DNA of 64,000 nucleotides, taken from Nocardia uniformis NBRC 13702. Lineage in GTDB: Bacteria > Actinomycetota > Actinomycetes > Mycobacteriales > Mycobacteriaceae. The position numbers and the translations under genes are program-made. Location of the stretch: positions 1-64,000 of the forward strand of contig NZ_BDCE01000076.1 of NCBI RefSeq assembly GCF_001613345.1, in the 5' to 3' direction. Under the pieces are notes generated by a model, which saw only the letters and a program-made list of their open reading frames with translations, made no database searches and had not been told where the DNA came from. This document shows, piece by piece, positions 53,061 to 62,856 of this stretch (its first letter is position 1; the number at the start of each line of letters is the position of its first letter).

Positions 53061-53723
53061 TCAGGACTGTTTCTGCCCGGCTTCACCGGCAACAGCCGGG
53101 TATCCGCGGTTGCTGTGGTGCCGCATGGCGCCTTTGATCAGCTCGTTGGAGGCCTGGGCGCAGAGGCCGTCTGCCTGCGTGGTCTCGTGCGCCCAATCGT
53201 CACCATCGGCGGTTAGTGCTGGCCGGCGGGCCTGGAGGGTCAGTCTGCGGATCAACTCGGCCTGCCTGGCGGCGACCCGGGCGCAATCGGCATGCAGCCC
53301 GGTGAGGAGTTGGAGGACCTCCGCGGCGGGAACGTCGGCCCCGAGCAACCGGGCCGCCAGCTCGTGCAGGATGGGATAGGCGTCGCGCCCGGTGGCGAGG
53401 ACTCGTTCCAGCTCCGCGGTGGCGGCGCTGCCCGTGTCGGTGTTCCTGATCGACTGGTTCTTGACGCCGAGCACATCGGCGAGTTCCTCGCCGCGGTCCC
53501 AGGCGTCGAGCAGCTCCTTGATGCTGCTGAGCTTCATTCCCCGGCTCAGCAGCTGGCTGATGGTTTCCAGTCGGGACAGGTGCTCCGGTCGGTAGTAGCC
53601 GGTCCGGCCGCGGACCTGCGGGGGTGGCAGCAGGCCGCGTTCGTGGTAAACGCGCACGCTACGCACCGTGGTGCGCCCGGCGCGCGCGAGATCATCGATG
53701 GTGTATTCCGGCTCCGGGTTCAT
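53061..53723 (-). CDS. MerR-family transcriptional regulator
   Basis: The product has 220 aa from ATG 53723. The N-terminal winged helix is YTIDDLARAGRTTVRSVRVYHERGLLPPPQVRGRTGYYRPEHLSRLETISQLLSRGMKLSSIKELLDAW. The C-terminal 130 residues are a helical effector domain without the Cys pairs of metal sensors, so it probably senses an organic ligand. A palindrome 44 bases upstream is shared with the small gene at 52668-52928, a likely co-regulated target. Confidence 0.85.
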   Translation of the reverse strand: MNPEPEYTIDDLARAGRTTVRSVRVYHERGLLPPPQVRGRTGYYRPEHLSRLETISQLLSRGMKLSSIKELLDAWDRGEELADVLGVKNQSIRNTDTGSAATAELERVLATGRDAYPILHELAARLLGADVPAAEVLQLLTGLHADCARVAARQAELIRRLTLQARRPALTADGDDWAHETTQADGLCAQASNELIKGAMRHHSNRGYPAVAGEAGQKQS

Positions 53724-53766
53724 ACAACCAGTTAACCACTATGAACGACGGTACACTATAGAACGT

Positions 53767-53782
53767 GCCGCTATTTAATGGC
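53767..53782. promoter_or_regulatory. palindromic operator candidate, site 2
   Basis: Read on the minus strand it is GCCATTAAATAGCGGC, which differs from site 1 at two positions. It lies upstream of the MerR start. Confidence 0.55.
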
Positions 53783-53948
53783 ATGTCTGGGGTTGTCGAG
53801 GTTCTGGTGTTCCGCTACTGTTCGGAATAGCTGATTGCAGCTGATTCCGGGGACTGTGGAGCAGCCCTGATGAACCACCCGGCGCGTATTCGCGTGATAT
53901 CGGGACACCTGTCGAACGAGGGTGTCCCCGGCGTACCCGGAGACTGCT

Positions 53949-54425
53949 ATGACCATTACCGAATTCCCTCCACAGCACCGCCCTGCCCCCGCGCAGCCCA
54001 GTCGCCCCGAACCCAGAGCCGTGCAGCGTCCGCCGTGTGCCGAGCGACCCGACATTTGGGATCTGGACACCGGCACGCCGGACGTCTGGCGGGAGGCCGT
54101 CGAGGCCTGTGACCGTTGCCCACTCCGCCGCCAGTGCCAGGGCCTTGCCGCGACACTGACCGCTCGGGGTGAGGGGCCGCGCGCGATGATCTGGGCCGGT
54201 GTCGGCTACGACAGTTCCGGCAATATTGTGCAGAACCTGGACCGGCACCGAAGCACACCGATCGATCGCCGACGGCCGACCCGGATCATCCGCACCAGGT
54301 TCGGCTGCGGAGCGGCGGCTCCGGAGCCGCCGGCGAGCGGGCCGGAGCCAACCCCCGGCCAGCTCCAGCGCCGAATCATCCTGGGCCGCAGCGTTACCCG
54401 GCCGCAAGAGCCAAGCGGCTCCTGA
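53949..54425 (+). CDS. WhiB-like iron-sulfur protein
   Basis: The product has 158 aa from ATG 53949. Four Cys in WhiB spacing (Cys30, Cys54, Cys57, Cys63: CDRCPLRRQC) can hold a 4Fe-4S cluster. The usual G-[VI]-W-G-G turn is replaced by MIWAGVGYD, and the C-terminus is a long Pro/Arg-rich tail with RRRPTRIIRTRFG. It may act as a redox or NO-sensitive regulator that binds sigma factor. Divergence from canonical WhiB suggests a plasmid- or ICE-type member. Confidence 0.7.
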   Translation: MTITEFPPQHRPAPAQPSRPEPRAVQRPPCAERPDIWDLDTGTPDVWREAVEACDRCPLRRQCQGLAATLTARGEGPRAMIWAGVGYDSSGNIVQNLDRHRSTPIDRRRPTRIIRTRFGCGAAAPEPPASGPEPTPGQLQRRIILGRSVTRPQEPSGS

Positions 54426-54440
54426 ACGGCCGGGGGCTGT

Positions 54441-54473
54441 GGTAGCCGGTAGTAGCCGGTAGTAGCCGGTAGT
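54441..54473 (+). repeat. 10-bp tandem repeat between the WhiB and gdh genes
   Basis: The unit AGTAGCCGGT is repeated 3.3 times between the two convergent stop codons. No terminator-like stem replaces it. Confidence 0.7.
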
Positions 54474-57400
54474 CAGTCGCGACGGCGGGATGGTTCGAGC
54501 ACCCACCCCGTCGTCATGCTCCGGATCTGCCGCGCCGCCACGGACAGGGTTGCCAGATCACGCCCGCCGCCGCAGTGGATTTCGTCGAGCACAGCTCGCG
54601 CACGGGTCAGCCTGGCGCGCTGGGTCGACTCCCAGTAGGCGATCTTCTCCGCCGCGGTTTCGTCCGGACCGGTCGCGGTGAGCACCGCGGCTGTCAGCGA
54701 CCGCAGGGCGGCGTACAGGTCGTCGAAAATAGCGAGCCGGGCCAGTGCGGGCCAGCGACCACCCCGGTCCAAGCGCCGTACGGCATTGAGGAGTCGCTCG
54801 ATCTTCAGGTGATCGTCGAGGGCGTAATAGACTTCGGCCACTTCATCGCGGCTCCGGCTGGTCGTGTCCGCGATGTCGACGACGTCGAGCAGCGGGAAGA
54901 GATAGATCAGCCGGCAGACTTCCTCGGCCAGCTCCCGCGGCGCACCCGCCTCGATCGCCGGCCGGGATCGAGCGGCGAGGTCGGACCGGTGATCCGCACC
55001 CAGCAGGTCCGGCACCGTGCGTGCGAGCACACGGATCCCGGTCGAATACCGCTCGATGTCCGCTTCGATGTCGATCGGTTGCGGCCGGTTGCCGAGCAAC
55101 CATCGGGAGGCGCGGTCCAGCGTTCGCTTGGTTTCCAGCTCCAGCGCATCGCGAGCCGCGGTCGGCATCTCGGTGGTCCGGATCCGGCGCCACAGATCGT
55201 GCAGGTCGAAGATCTCGACGGCAACGGTGAAGGCGCGCACCGCATCCTCGGTATCGGCACCCGCCTCCTCGGATTGGCGCAAGGCGTAGGTGATACCGCC
55301 GAGGTCGACGATGTCGTTGGCCAGCACGGTGGCCACGATCTGCCGGCGCAGCGGGTGCGTGTCGATCGCCGCGCCGAATCGTTGCCGGAGGGGGGCCGGG
55401 AAGTACTGCGGCAGTCGTGCGGCGAACGCCGCGTCATCGGGCAGCGAGCCGGCCAGCAGGTCGGCCTTCACCCCGAGTTTCACGTGCGCCATGAGGTTCG
55501 CGAGTTCGGGGGAAGTCAGGCCGCGCTGTGCCGCGGCCCGCCGGGTGATCTCGGTGTTCGACGGCAGCGCTTCCAGTTTCCGATCGAGGCCACGCAGCGC
55601 TTCCAGGGCAGTGATCATCCGACGGTGCAGTTCGACCGACTCGGCCGCGTCGGCGCGGGCGAGACCCATCAGGAAGTTCTGTGCGATGTTGTCCTGCAGT
55701 ACGAGTTCGGCGACTTCGTCGGTCATCGAGGCCAGCAGCTTGTCGCGTTCGACGGTGTCGAGTTCCCCGCTCGAGACCACGCGGTCCAGCAGCACCTTGA
55801 TATTGACCTCGTGATCGGAGCAGTCGACGCCGGCCGAATTGTCCAGTGCGTCGGTGTTGATCCGGCCACCGTGCATGCTGAACTCGATCCGGCCGAGGGC
55901 CGTGGCACCGAGATTGCCGCCTTCACCGATTACCTTGGCGCGTACCTGGTTTCCATTCACCCGCACCGGGTCGTTGGACTTGTCGCCGACTTCGGCATCG
56001 GATTCGCTGGCCGCCTTGATGTAGGTGCCGATACCGCCGTTCCACAACAGATCGACGGGTGCGAGCAAGATCGCGCGCACCATCTCCGGCGGCGACAGCT
56101 CGGTGACGTCGTCGTCCAGCCCGAGCGCGAGGCGTGCCTGCGGGCTGACCGGAATCGTTTTGGCGGTGCGATCCCACACCCCGCCACCCGGGCTGATGAG
56201 CGCCTCGTTGTAGTCCGCCCAGGAGGATCTGGGCAGGGCGAACATCCGTTTCCGCTCGGCGAACGATTGGGCGGCATCGGGATTCGGATCCAGGAAGATA
56301 TGCCGGTGGTCGAAGGCCGCGACCAGGCGGAGATGTTCGGACAGCAGCATGCCGTTGCCGAACACGTCGCCGCTCATGTCGCCGATCCCGGCGACGGTGC
56401 AGGGTTCGGTCTGGGTGTCGATGTCCATTTCCCGGAAGTGCCGCTTCACGCTCTCCCAGGCACCCTTCGCGGTGATACCCATGGCCTTGTGGTCATAGCC
56501 CACCGAACCGCCGGAGGCGAAGGCGTCGCCGAGCCAGAAGCCGTACCGCCGCGCGACCTCGTTGGCGATGTCGGAGAAGGTCGCGGTGCCCTTGTCCGCG
56601 GCGACCACGAGGTAGGTGTCATCGCCGTCGCGGCGCACCACCCGATCCGGTGGCAGCACGGTGCCGGTGCTGGGGGCGATGTTGTCGGTGAGATCGAGGA
56701 GTCCGGAGATGAAGAGCCGGTAGCACGCCACCCCCTCGGCCCAGACGGCCTGCCTGTCCGCGGCGGGGTTGTCGGTGGCGGGCGGCGGATTCTTCACCAC
56801 GAAGCCACCTTTGGCGCCGACCGGAACGATGACGGCGTTCTTCACCGCCTGCGCCTTGGCGAGTCCGAGGATTTCGGTGCGGAAATCTTCCCTGCGGTCC
56901 GACCAGCGCAGACCGCCGCGGGCCACCGAGCCGAATCGCAGATGCACCCCTTCGATCCTGGGGGAGTAGACGTAGATCTCGAACTGCGGCTTGGGTTTCG
57001 GTAGTTCGGCGATCTGTCTCGGGTCGAATTTGAAGGCGAGGTAGCTGCGGTGTTCTCCGCCCGCACCATCGGTCGTGTAGTAGTTCGTCCGGAGCGTCGC
57101 GGTGACAAGTCCGCTGATCGCGCGCAGGATTCGATCGGCGTCCAGGCTGGCGACGGCGTCGATCCCGGCATGCAACTCGGCCGCGATCTCGGCTTCTCGC
57201 CCGGTTCCGGTCCGGTTCGGGTCGAAGTACGCCTCGAACAAATCGATGAACGACCGTGCCGCCCATGGTTGCTGGTGCAGGACCCGGGTGATGTTGGGCT
57301 GGCTGTAGGCGAATCCGGCTTGCCGCAGGTATTTCGCGTAGGCGCGCAGTATCGTCACTTGGCGCCAGTGCAGCCCCGCGCGCAGCACCAGCTCGTTGAG

Positions 57401-59371
57401 TCCGTCGGATTCCGCTCGCTCGTACCACAGTGCCTCGAAGGCTTCGGTGAACCGCAGTTGCGGACCCGAGACCACCTCCGCACGAGCGTCGGCGTCGGTG
57501 AGTGCGGCATCGATGGTGCTCGCCAGGGCGGTGGTCAGCAGCTCGCGCGGCGCGTGCAGGTTGAAGTGATAGATCCAGCGGGTACCGGTATCGGGCAGGT
57601 CGATTCGATACGGCCGCTCGTCCCGCACGTCGACGCCGAGGCTGCGCAGGATCGGCAGGACCCGGCTCAACGAGACGCCCGCGCCGCTGATGTAGAGGGT
57701 GAACTGCCAATCGCCGACGGCGGCATCGGGTGCCCGGTACAGGCGCGTATCGATGCCGCCGGCCAGGTGCTCCAGCCGCAGCAGGTCGGCCAGCGCGTGG
57801 CTGGGGGTGAAGTCCTCTTTGTAGCCGTCCGGGAAGGCGTCGGCGTAGCGTTTCGCCACCGCGGAGTCGACCGCGGTACTGGTTGCCGCCTCGGCGACCA
57901 GCCGGTCGGCCCAGGTGTGGGTGGTCGCGAACAACAGGTCCTGGACGCGCTGCCGATTGGCTTCGGAGATGTCGGCCGTACCGGCGTGCTCACCCCGATA
58001 GACCGTGAAGTAGATGTTCGCCAGCTCGGATTCGGTGGCCCGCGCCGAATAGCCGATGTGTTCGCCGTCGAATTCCGCGAGCAGAATGCTCTGCATGGCC
58101 AGGCGCACCCCGGTGGTGTAGCGGTCCCGCGGAAGGTAGACCAGGCAGGACACGATGTGACCCCGCGGGTCGTGCCGCAGGAACAGCCGCACTTGACGGC
58201 GCAGCCCCAGACCCAGCACGGCGGAGGCGGTGTCGAAGAGTCGTCTGGCCTCGGAGGAGAACAGTTCGACGCGCGGGAGTGATTGCAGCACTTCCAGCAT
58301 CGAACGCGCGGAGAAGGAGTTGGGTTCGAACCCGGCCCATTCGATGACCTGCCGCACCCGCTGTTCGATGACGGGGATGTCGAGGATGTTCTCGTGCAGT
58401 GCGGTGACCGTGAACGTCCCGGCGAACACGTGCTCAACGACCACGCGGTTCTCGTCGTCGTATTCGGCGATACCGATGAGGTAGGGGTCGATCCAGCCGG
58501 GCGCCGCGGACTCGGCCGAACCCGGTGCCAGCCGAAGCATTCCGCGGTCCGGACCGAATTCCGGCACCAGGATTCTCGTGTTCGATCGGTCGTCGAATAC
58601 TCCGCAACCGGATCCGGGCAGTCGGCGAAGCGTATGGCGGTCGGCCGAGTCGGTCGGGGCGGATACTTCGAATTCGGCGTATCCGAGCAGTGTGAAACGC
58701 TCATCGGCGAGCCACCGCAACAGCTTTGCGTATCCATCGGGGCCGTCGATCTTGTCGGCCAGTTCCGACTGTCGGCGCTGGATCTGCACGGTGCTGTCGG
58801 AAACCCGGCGCAGGTCGGCGAGCAGCGGTGGCAGGGCCGTTGAAATGTCCGCTAGCACAGCGGGTTCGGTGCTGGCGCTGAGCTGGATGTGGATCCAGGA
58901 TTCCCGCGTGGCCGAGCCGGCGGTAGCCGTGTCGGAGCTGTCACCGTCGTGGGATGCCAGGGACCACAGCACCCCCTGCTCGTCGCGGGTGACATCGAAG
59001 ATCGGATGGATGACGTCGGTTACCGTGGCACCGAGCCGCCGCAGTGTCGATACCAGTGATTCGACCAGCAGCGGCATGTCGGTGTTGACAATCTGCACCG
59101 CCGATCCGATCCCGCTCGCCTCGGCGGGGTGGTACACCCGGATGGTGGCTGCCCCGTCGGCGCGAGTGCTGCCCAGTGCCAGATGGTGGCCGAAGATCCG
59201 CTCGGCCTGTGTGGAACTCAGCGGTGTGGCGCCGGAGCGGATCTGGCGGAAGTACGCCATCTGCAGGTGGGTCAGGTCGCCGAGGAGTTCGTCGGGGAGT
59301 GTCGAGCCGGTCTGGGGTGGATCGGAATCCAGGGTAGCTGTGCGGGTTGGCCGAGGCTGCGGGGTCTCCAT
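54473..59371 (-). CDS. gdh: large NAD-dependent glutamate dehydrogenase
   Basis: The product has 1632 aa, the normal size of the 180-kDa NAD-GDH class found in actinobacteria (Rv2476c relative). It converts glutamate to 2-oxoglutarate and ammonia with NAD. Regulatory N-terminal ACT-like modules span about 1-700. The catalytic core follows (HLRFGSVARGGLRWSDRREDFRTEILGLAKAQAVKNAVIVPVGAKGGFVVKNPP), then KGTATFSDIANEVARRYGFWLGDAFASGG and MSGDVFGNGMLLS, and a roughly 450-residue C-terminal helical domain. In mycobacteria this enzyme is inhibited by the FHA protein GarA; no such gene is nearby. No Shine-Dalgarno sequence precedes ATG 59371. Confidence 0.93.
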   Translation of the reverse strand: METPQPRPTRTATLDSDPPQTGSTLPDELLGDLTHLQMAYFRQIRSGATPLSSTQAERIFGHHLALGSTRADGAATIRVYHPAEASGIGSAVQIVNTDMPLLVESLVSTLRRLGATVTDVIHPIFDVTRDEQGVLWSLASHDGDSSDTATAGSATRESWIHIQLSASTEPAVLADISTALPPLLADLRRVSDSTVQIQRRQSELADKIDGPDGYAKLLRWLADERFTLLGYAEFEVSAPTDSADRHTLRRLPGSGCGVFDDRSNTRILVPEFGPDRGMLRLAPGSAESAAPGWIDPYLIGIAEYDDENRVVVEHVFAGTFTVTALHENILDIPVIEQRVRQVIEWAGFEPNSFSARSMLEVLQSLPRVELFSSEARRLFDTASAVLGLGLRRQVRLFLRHDPRGHIVSCLVYLPRDRYTTGVRLAMQSILLAEFDGEHIGYSARATESELANIYFTVYRGEHAGTADISEANRQRVQDLLFATTHTWADRLVAEAATSTAVDSAVAKRYADAFPDGYKEDFTPSHALADLLRLEHLAGGIDTRLYRAPDAAVGDWQFTLYISGAGVSLSRVLPILRSLGVDVRDERPYRIDLPDTGTRWIYHFNLHAPRELLTTALASTIDAALTDADARAEVVSGPQLRFTEAFEALWYERAESDGLNELVLRAGLHWRQVTILRAYAKYLRQAGFAYSQPNITRVLHQQPWAARSFIDLFEAYFDPNRTGTGREAEIAAELHAGIDAVASLDADRILRAISGLVTATLRTNYYTTDGAGGEHRSYLAFKFDPRQIAELPKPKPQFEIYVYSPRIEGVHLRFGSVARGGLRWSDRREDFRTEILGLAKAQAVKNAVIVPVGAKGGFVVKNPPPATDNPAADRQAVWAEGVACYRLFISGLLDLTDNIAPSTGTVLPPDRVVRRDGDDTYLVVAADKGTATFSDIANEVARRYGFWLGDAFASGGSVGYDHKAMGITAKGAWESVKRHFREMDIDTQTEPCTVAGIGDMSGDVFGNGMLLSEHLRLVAAFDHRHIFLDPNPDAAQSFAERKRMFALPRSSWADYNEALISPGGGVWDRTAKTIPVSPQARLALGLDDDVTELSPPEMVRAILLAPVDLLWNGGIGTYIKAASESDAEVGDKSNDPVRVNGNQVRAKVIGEGGNLGATALGRIEFSMHGGRINTDALDNSAGVDCSDHEVNIKVLLDRVVSSGELDTVERDKLLASMTDEVAELVLQDNIAQNFLMGLARADAAESVELHRRMITALEALRGLDRKLEALPSNTEITRRAAAQRGLTSPELANLMAHVKLGVKADLLAGSLPDDAAFAARLPQYFPAPLRQRFGAAIDTHPLRRQIVATVLANDIVDLGGITYALRQSEEAGADTEDAVRAFTVAVEIFDLHDLWRRIRTTEMPTAARDALELETKRTLDRASRWLLGNRPQPIDIEADIERYSTGIRVLARTVPDLLGADHRSDLAARSRPAIEAGAPRELAEEVCRLIYLFPLLDVVDIADTTSRSRDEVAEVYYALDDHLKIERLLNAVRRLDRGGRWPALARLAIFDDLYAALRSLTAAVLTATGPDETAAEKIAYWESTQRARLTRARAVLDEIHCGGGRDLATLSVAARQIRSMTTGWVLEPSRRRD

Positions 59372-59804
59372 GGTTATGAACGCACGTCGTACTGATGGTT
59401 GGGGTACGACGTGCTTGCTCCTGACTGCTGATCGCGATATCTACTTATATGATGTACCGTTGTCTGGCGGCACGATATTCAAGATACATCTGGAGGTTTA
59501 TCGCAGCAAGCAACTGGAGGGTCACGTGTCCGGTGTCACCTCGATGCCGGCCGACAGGCGGGGTTGTTTCTTAAGTAAGAATCAAATCTGCTGGGGGTTC
59601 ACGCGAAGGTCCGGCGCTCGGACGGTGGCGGTTCGAGACTTGTTCTAGTCTCGCTCAATGACGCTCCCAAAGGTTGACATGCGCTGTACTCAAGGGTCAT
59701 TCGGACGGCTGGCATCGTTTGGGCTACATGCTTCGCGGGATATCCCTCTGAATAGTGGGCCGCCGTCTCGGATTGCTGCCCGCGATCGACAGCCAGCGGA
59801 AGCA
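59372..59804. other. intergenic region between gdh and the PAS-like gene
   Basis: Slightly AT-richer than its surroundings around 59430-59500, with tracts such as ATATCTACTTATATGATG that could hold promoters for the divergent genes. An open frame from 59658 runs into the next gene, but its first 49 codons have no ribosome site and mixed composition. No repeat or hairpin was recognised. Confidence 0.4.
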
Positions 59805-60977
59805 ATGACTTCGAACGAGAGTAAATACTGGGCAACCGATGAGGGAATCAGGCTGATGATCCCATGGGTAACCGTGGAGACGCTGGTGCCGTCTGCTATG
59901 TCAGTGGCGACGATCGGCGGTGACCAGCGCGACTTCGCAAGTGTGCGCCGGGTGCTGCAGCGGGTGCTGAAGCGGACGCCCGCGCTATACGACAGCCTCA
60001 CCACCCACAGCGTCATCGAGGCCCTCCATGCGACCCGGTGCGACGGGAAAGCGCTGGACCTCGAGGTCCCGACCACCACCGGCCCGCACGTACTCCAGAC
60101 GCGCCCGGTGCTCGGGCCCACCGACGAGGTGCATGCTGTCCAGCTGTGGATCGGCCCCGCCGGAGTGCCGGTCGAGCCACCCCGGGCGGTGGGAGCGGTG
60201 TGGGATCTGGACACTCAGGTCATCCGGCAGCCGAGCGCGGTGACCGCGCTGCGCGGGATCTCGGTGGAGGAGTATGTGCCGACGATGTCCATCGCGGAAC
60301 TGTTCCAGCGGACCGCGGTGTTCGATCGGCACGGTGAGGTGCTCGATCTGCTGTACAACCCCGGCCGGGACGACAAGCTCCAGTTCGACCTCGACCTGGC
60401 ACCGGTGGCCGGCCGGCCCGCCGGCCGGTGGCGGCTCACGGTCCGCGCCCGGGAACAGGGTGCGTGGATGCTGATCGAGGACGTCAGCTCGGCGTCGCCA
60501 CTGCGGCTGTGGCCCACGCTCGAGCAGGTCGGTCTCCGGGAAGCCCATCGGCGGGCCGGCACCCATCTCGCCGTCATACAACTCGAGCACACCTCCATTT
60601 CGCATTGGTTGACCGATTCGGCACCCTGGATCCGGTGGGAATATCTGTACCGGCCGGTCGATGTCTTCCATCCCCAGGACCGCGAACGGATCGCCGCTGT
60701 CCAAGGTCTGCTCGCCACCGGTGTGGCGACAGAGGTGACGGTGCGCACGCTCAGTTACTCCGGAAGCTATGTCCCGACGACAATCCGTCTCTACCCGTAT
60801 CCCGGGTTCTCCCGCAGTCAGCTCGTGCTCGGCGAGGTGCTCCTCGCCGACAGTGTCGGTTACTTATCGGCCGGTAGTGCCGGCCCGGCGCAGCCCGAGT
60901 CGTCTACCCGGTTGGGATACGACGAACATCTGAGCCGGCACCGTGTTGATCACCCGGACTACGGTAGAGCCAGCTGA
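59805..60977 (+). CDS. PAS/GAF-like sensor protein (DUF5593-type, tentative)
   Basis: From ATG 59805 (MTSNESKYWATDEGIRLM) the product has 390 aa. Two related PAS-like halves are suggested: residues about 40-250 (SVRRVLQRVLKRTPALYDSL..., AVGAVWDLDTQVIRQPSAVTALRGIS) and about 280-370 (THLAVIQLEHTSISHWLTDSAPWIRWEYLYRPVDVFHPQDRERIAAVQ...). No kinase, GGDEF or DNA-binding domain is attached. It directly precedes conjugation genes by 69 bases and may be their regulator or an unrelated boundary gene. Confidence 0.6.
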   Translation: MTSNESKYWATDEGIRLMIPWVTVETLVPSAMSVATIGGDQRDFASVRRVLQRVLKRTPALYDSLTTHSVIEALHATRCDGKALDLEVPTTTGPHVLQTRPVLGPTDEVHAVQLWIGPAGVPVEPPRAVGAVWDLDTQVIRQPSAVTALRGISVEEYVPTMSIAELFQRTAVFDRHGEVLDLLYNPGRDDKLQFDLDLAPVAGRPAGRWRLTVRAREQGAWMLIEDVSSASPLRLWPTLEQVGLREAHRRAGTHLAVIQLEHTSISHWLTDSAPWIRWEYLYRPVDVFHPQDRERIAAVQGLLATGVATEVTVRTLSYSGSYVPTTIRLYPYPGFSRSQLVLGEVLLADSVGYLSAGSAGPAQPESSTRLGYDEHLSRHRVDHPDYGRAS

Positions 60978-61046
60978 CGGCGGGCCTCCCCAATTCTGGG
61001 AAGAGCGCAGGTCCACGCGGGTTCCGATGCTCCTACCCTGTGACAG

Positions 61047-62054
61047 GTGAAGACAGCGACGGGCCTGCGGGCAGATTCGGGGGATGCGCTTTTACGCCGC
61101 ATGATCGCCCGGCGCCGCCGCGACAACGCGGTGTTCGCGATCCTGGCGACCCTGGCTGTGCTCGGCGGCGGGCACGCGGTGTTCAGCTTCTTCGCGGCCG
61201 ATCCGCCGGGGCCCTCGGACTCGACGACGGTATCGATCGTCGGGAATGCCCAGCTGGCGGGCTCGTTCGCCCAGCGATACGTCATGACCTATGTGAGTGC
61301 CGAAGCGGGGCAGCAGGATCGGGTCAGTGAATTCATCGGCGACAGCCGGGCGATCAGCCTGCCCAAGAAGGCGCCGAAGGTCTCCGATCCGGCGGTGGTG
61401 TTCACTCGGCGCACGAACACCAGTGGGCTACTGGAGATCTGGTCGGTGACGGTATCGGTCCGGCTCGGCGCGGACTCGGACGCCGCGGTCGAACAGTTCT
61501 ATCGGGTAGCGGTCTCGGTGGGCAGTGGCCGAGTGCGGGCCCTGTCGCTGCCCGCGGTGGTCGCTCCGCCGGGGCCCGGCCGCGACCTTGTCGCCGCGTA
61601 TTCCGCACCGTGTCGCGAAGATACGCCGGTTTCGGGCGCGGCAACCGGATTCCTCCGGGCCTACCTCACCGGCTCTGCCGACGTAGCGCGATACACCAGC
61701 CACAATGCCGGCATCGCCGCGCTGGCGCCCTCGCCGTTCGACGAACTCGAGTCCGTGTCCGTCTCAGCCACCGAATCCAGCTGCGGGACATCCGGTTCCA
61801 CGGCGCATGTGCTCGTCACCGTGACCCCGGCGATCGATGCGGACGTGCTCGCACCGCTGGACTATCCGCTGACCCTGGTGCGGACGGATCAGCAGTGGCA
61901 GGTGCAATCCATGGACCAGGTTCCGGCCCTGCCCGATCCGATCACGGAGGTCTCCGCCAACGCGAACCAGATCGGGTCGGGCGCGGCGTCGACCACCAAA
62001 CCCACCACAGCGCCGACAACCTCGGTGCGAATACCACCGGCAACCCAGAACTGA
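61047..62054 (+). CDS. TcpC-like conjugation protein
   Basis: The product has 335 aa from GTG 61047. A single N-terminal membrane helix (about 26-50) precedes two NTF2-like domains outside the membrane (about 70-185 and 195-300: AAYSAPCREDTPVSGAATGFLRAYLTGSADVARY...) and a Thr/Pro tail. This is the layout of TcpC/VirB8-like proteins of Gram-positive conjugative elements, which form the core of the mating channel. It is the first gene of the transfer operon seen here. Confidence 0.8.
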   Translation: MKTATGLRADSGDALLRRMIARRRRDNAVFAILATLAVLGGGHAVFSFFAADPPGPSDSTTVSIVGNAQLAGSFAQRYVMTYVSAEAGQQDRVSEFIGDSRAISLPKKAPKVSDPAVVFTRRTNTSGLLEIWSVTVSVRLGADSDAAVEQFYRVAVSVGSGRVRALSLPAVVAPPGPGRDLVAAYSAPCREDTPVSGAATGFLRAYLTGSADVARYTSHNAGIAALAPSPFDELESVSVSATESSCGTSGSTAHVLVTVTPAIDADVLAPLDYPLTLVRTDQQWQVQSMDQVPALPDPITEVSANANQIGSGAASTTKPTTAPTTSVRIPPATQN

Positions 62055-62098
62055 CCCGAACGGTCGCAGCCAGACATCCGCCGAAAAGAGTAGCCACC

Positions 62099-62359
62099 AT
62101 GGGTAGCAGCCTCACCAACATGCTGTACGGCATCCTGTTGTTCGTTCGCTGGGCGGGCCTGATCGTGATCTCGATCGCGGGCATCGGGATCCTGATCAGC
62201 GAAGGCATCAAGTCCAAGCTTTCCCCCGGCAAGGTCCTTGCTGTGGCCGGGTCGGCCATCCTGGCCGCTGTCCTGGTGTGGGTGTTGCCGACATTGATCA
62301 ACTACTCCCGGGCCGAGGTCGGTACCGTGATCCCGGATATGCCGGTCGGAGGTTACTGA
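62099..62359 (+). CDS. small two-TM conjugation membrane protein
   Basis: The product has 86 aa from ATG 62099. Two membrane helices (YGILLFVRWAGLIVISIAGIGILI and VLAVAGSAILAAVLVWVLP) with a short basic loop (SEGIKSKLSPGK) resemble VirB2/TcpD-size subunits of conjugative systems. Its stop overlaps the next start (ATGA). Confidence 0.7.
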   Translation: MGSSLTNMLYGILLFVRWAGLIVISIAGIGILISEGIKSKLSPGKVLAVAGSAILAAVLVWVLPTLINYSRAEVGTVIPDMPVGGY

Positions 62360-62856
62360 TGACGCAGGTCATCAAGGTTTTTACGCCGATCAAACGGGTG
62401 CCGACGATGGTCGGCAAGGCGCAGAACGGCCAGAAGCTGCCGTTCGGTCCGTACACCCTGCCGCAGATCGGCGCGGGCGTCGTGCTGATGCTGATCACGT
62501 CGGTGTCCGCCATGTCGATTCCCGGGAATCCCGCGGTGACTTTCATCATCGGCCTGATCCTCACCGTGATCGTGGTCTTCGCGCTGGGGCTCGTGCCCTA
62601 TACCGGCGTGCGGTTGACCTCGCGGGTGCTGTGGTTGGGCCGGCTGCTGGTCTTCCGGAAACCGGTGTCCGCCTCCGGGATGCCGATCAACGCGGAGTCG
62701 GCACGGTACACCGTGTACATCGAGGATTCCGTGGTCGTCGTCTTCCCCGATCCCGCGGCTCTGGCGTCCGCACGGTCGAAACCGTCCGCGTCCGGCGCCG
62801 GAATACTCGAACTGGCCGCTGGACGTTCCAGCCAGGACAACCTAGAACGGCAGTGA
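62359..62856 (+). CDS. TcpE/PrgI-like conjugation membrane protein
   Basis: The product has 165 aa. The N-terminal segment VFTPIKRVPTMVGKAQNGQKLPFGPYTLPQIGAG is followed by two membrane helices (about 40-58 and 65-88) and a cytoplasmic tail with YTVYIEDSVVVVFP. TcpE/PrgI-type proteins sit in the inner membrane beside the VirB4 ATPase. It is coupled at both ends, by ATGA with the upstream gene and GTGA with the downstream one. Confidence 0.72.
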   Translation: MTQVIKVFTPIKRVPTMVGKAQNGQKLPFGPYTLPQIGAGVVLMLITSVSAMSIPGNPAVTFIIGLILTVIVVFALGLVPYTGVRLTSRVLWLGRLLVFRKPVSASGMPINAESARYTVYIEDSVVVVFPDPAALASARSKPSASGAGILELAAGRSSQDNLERQ

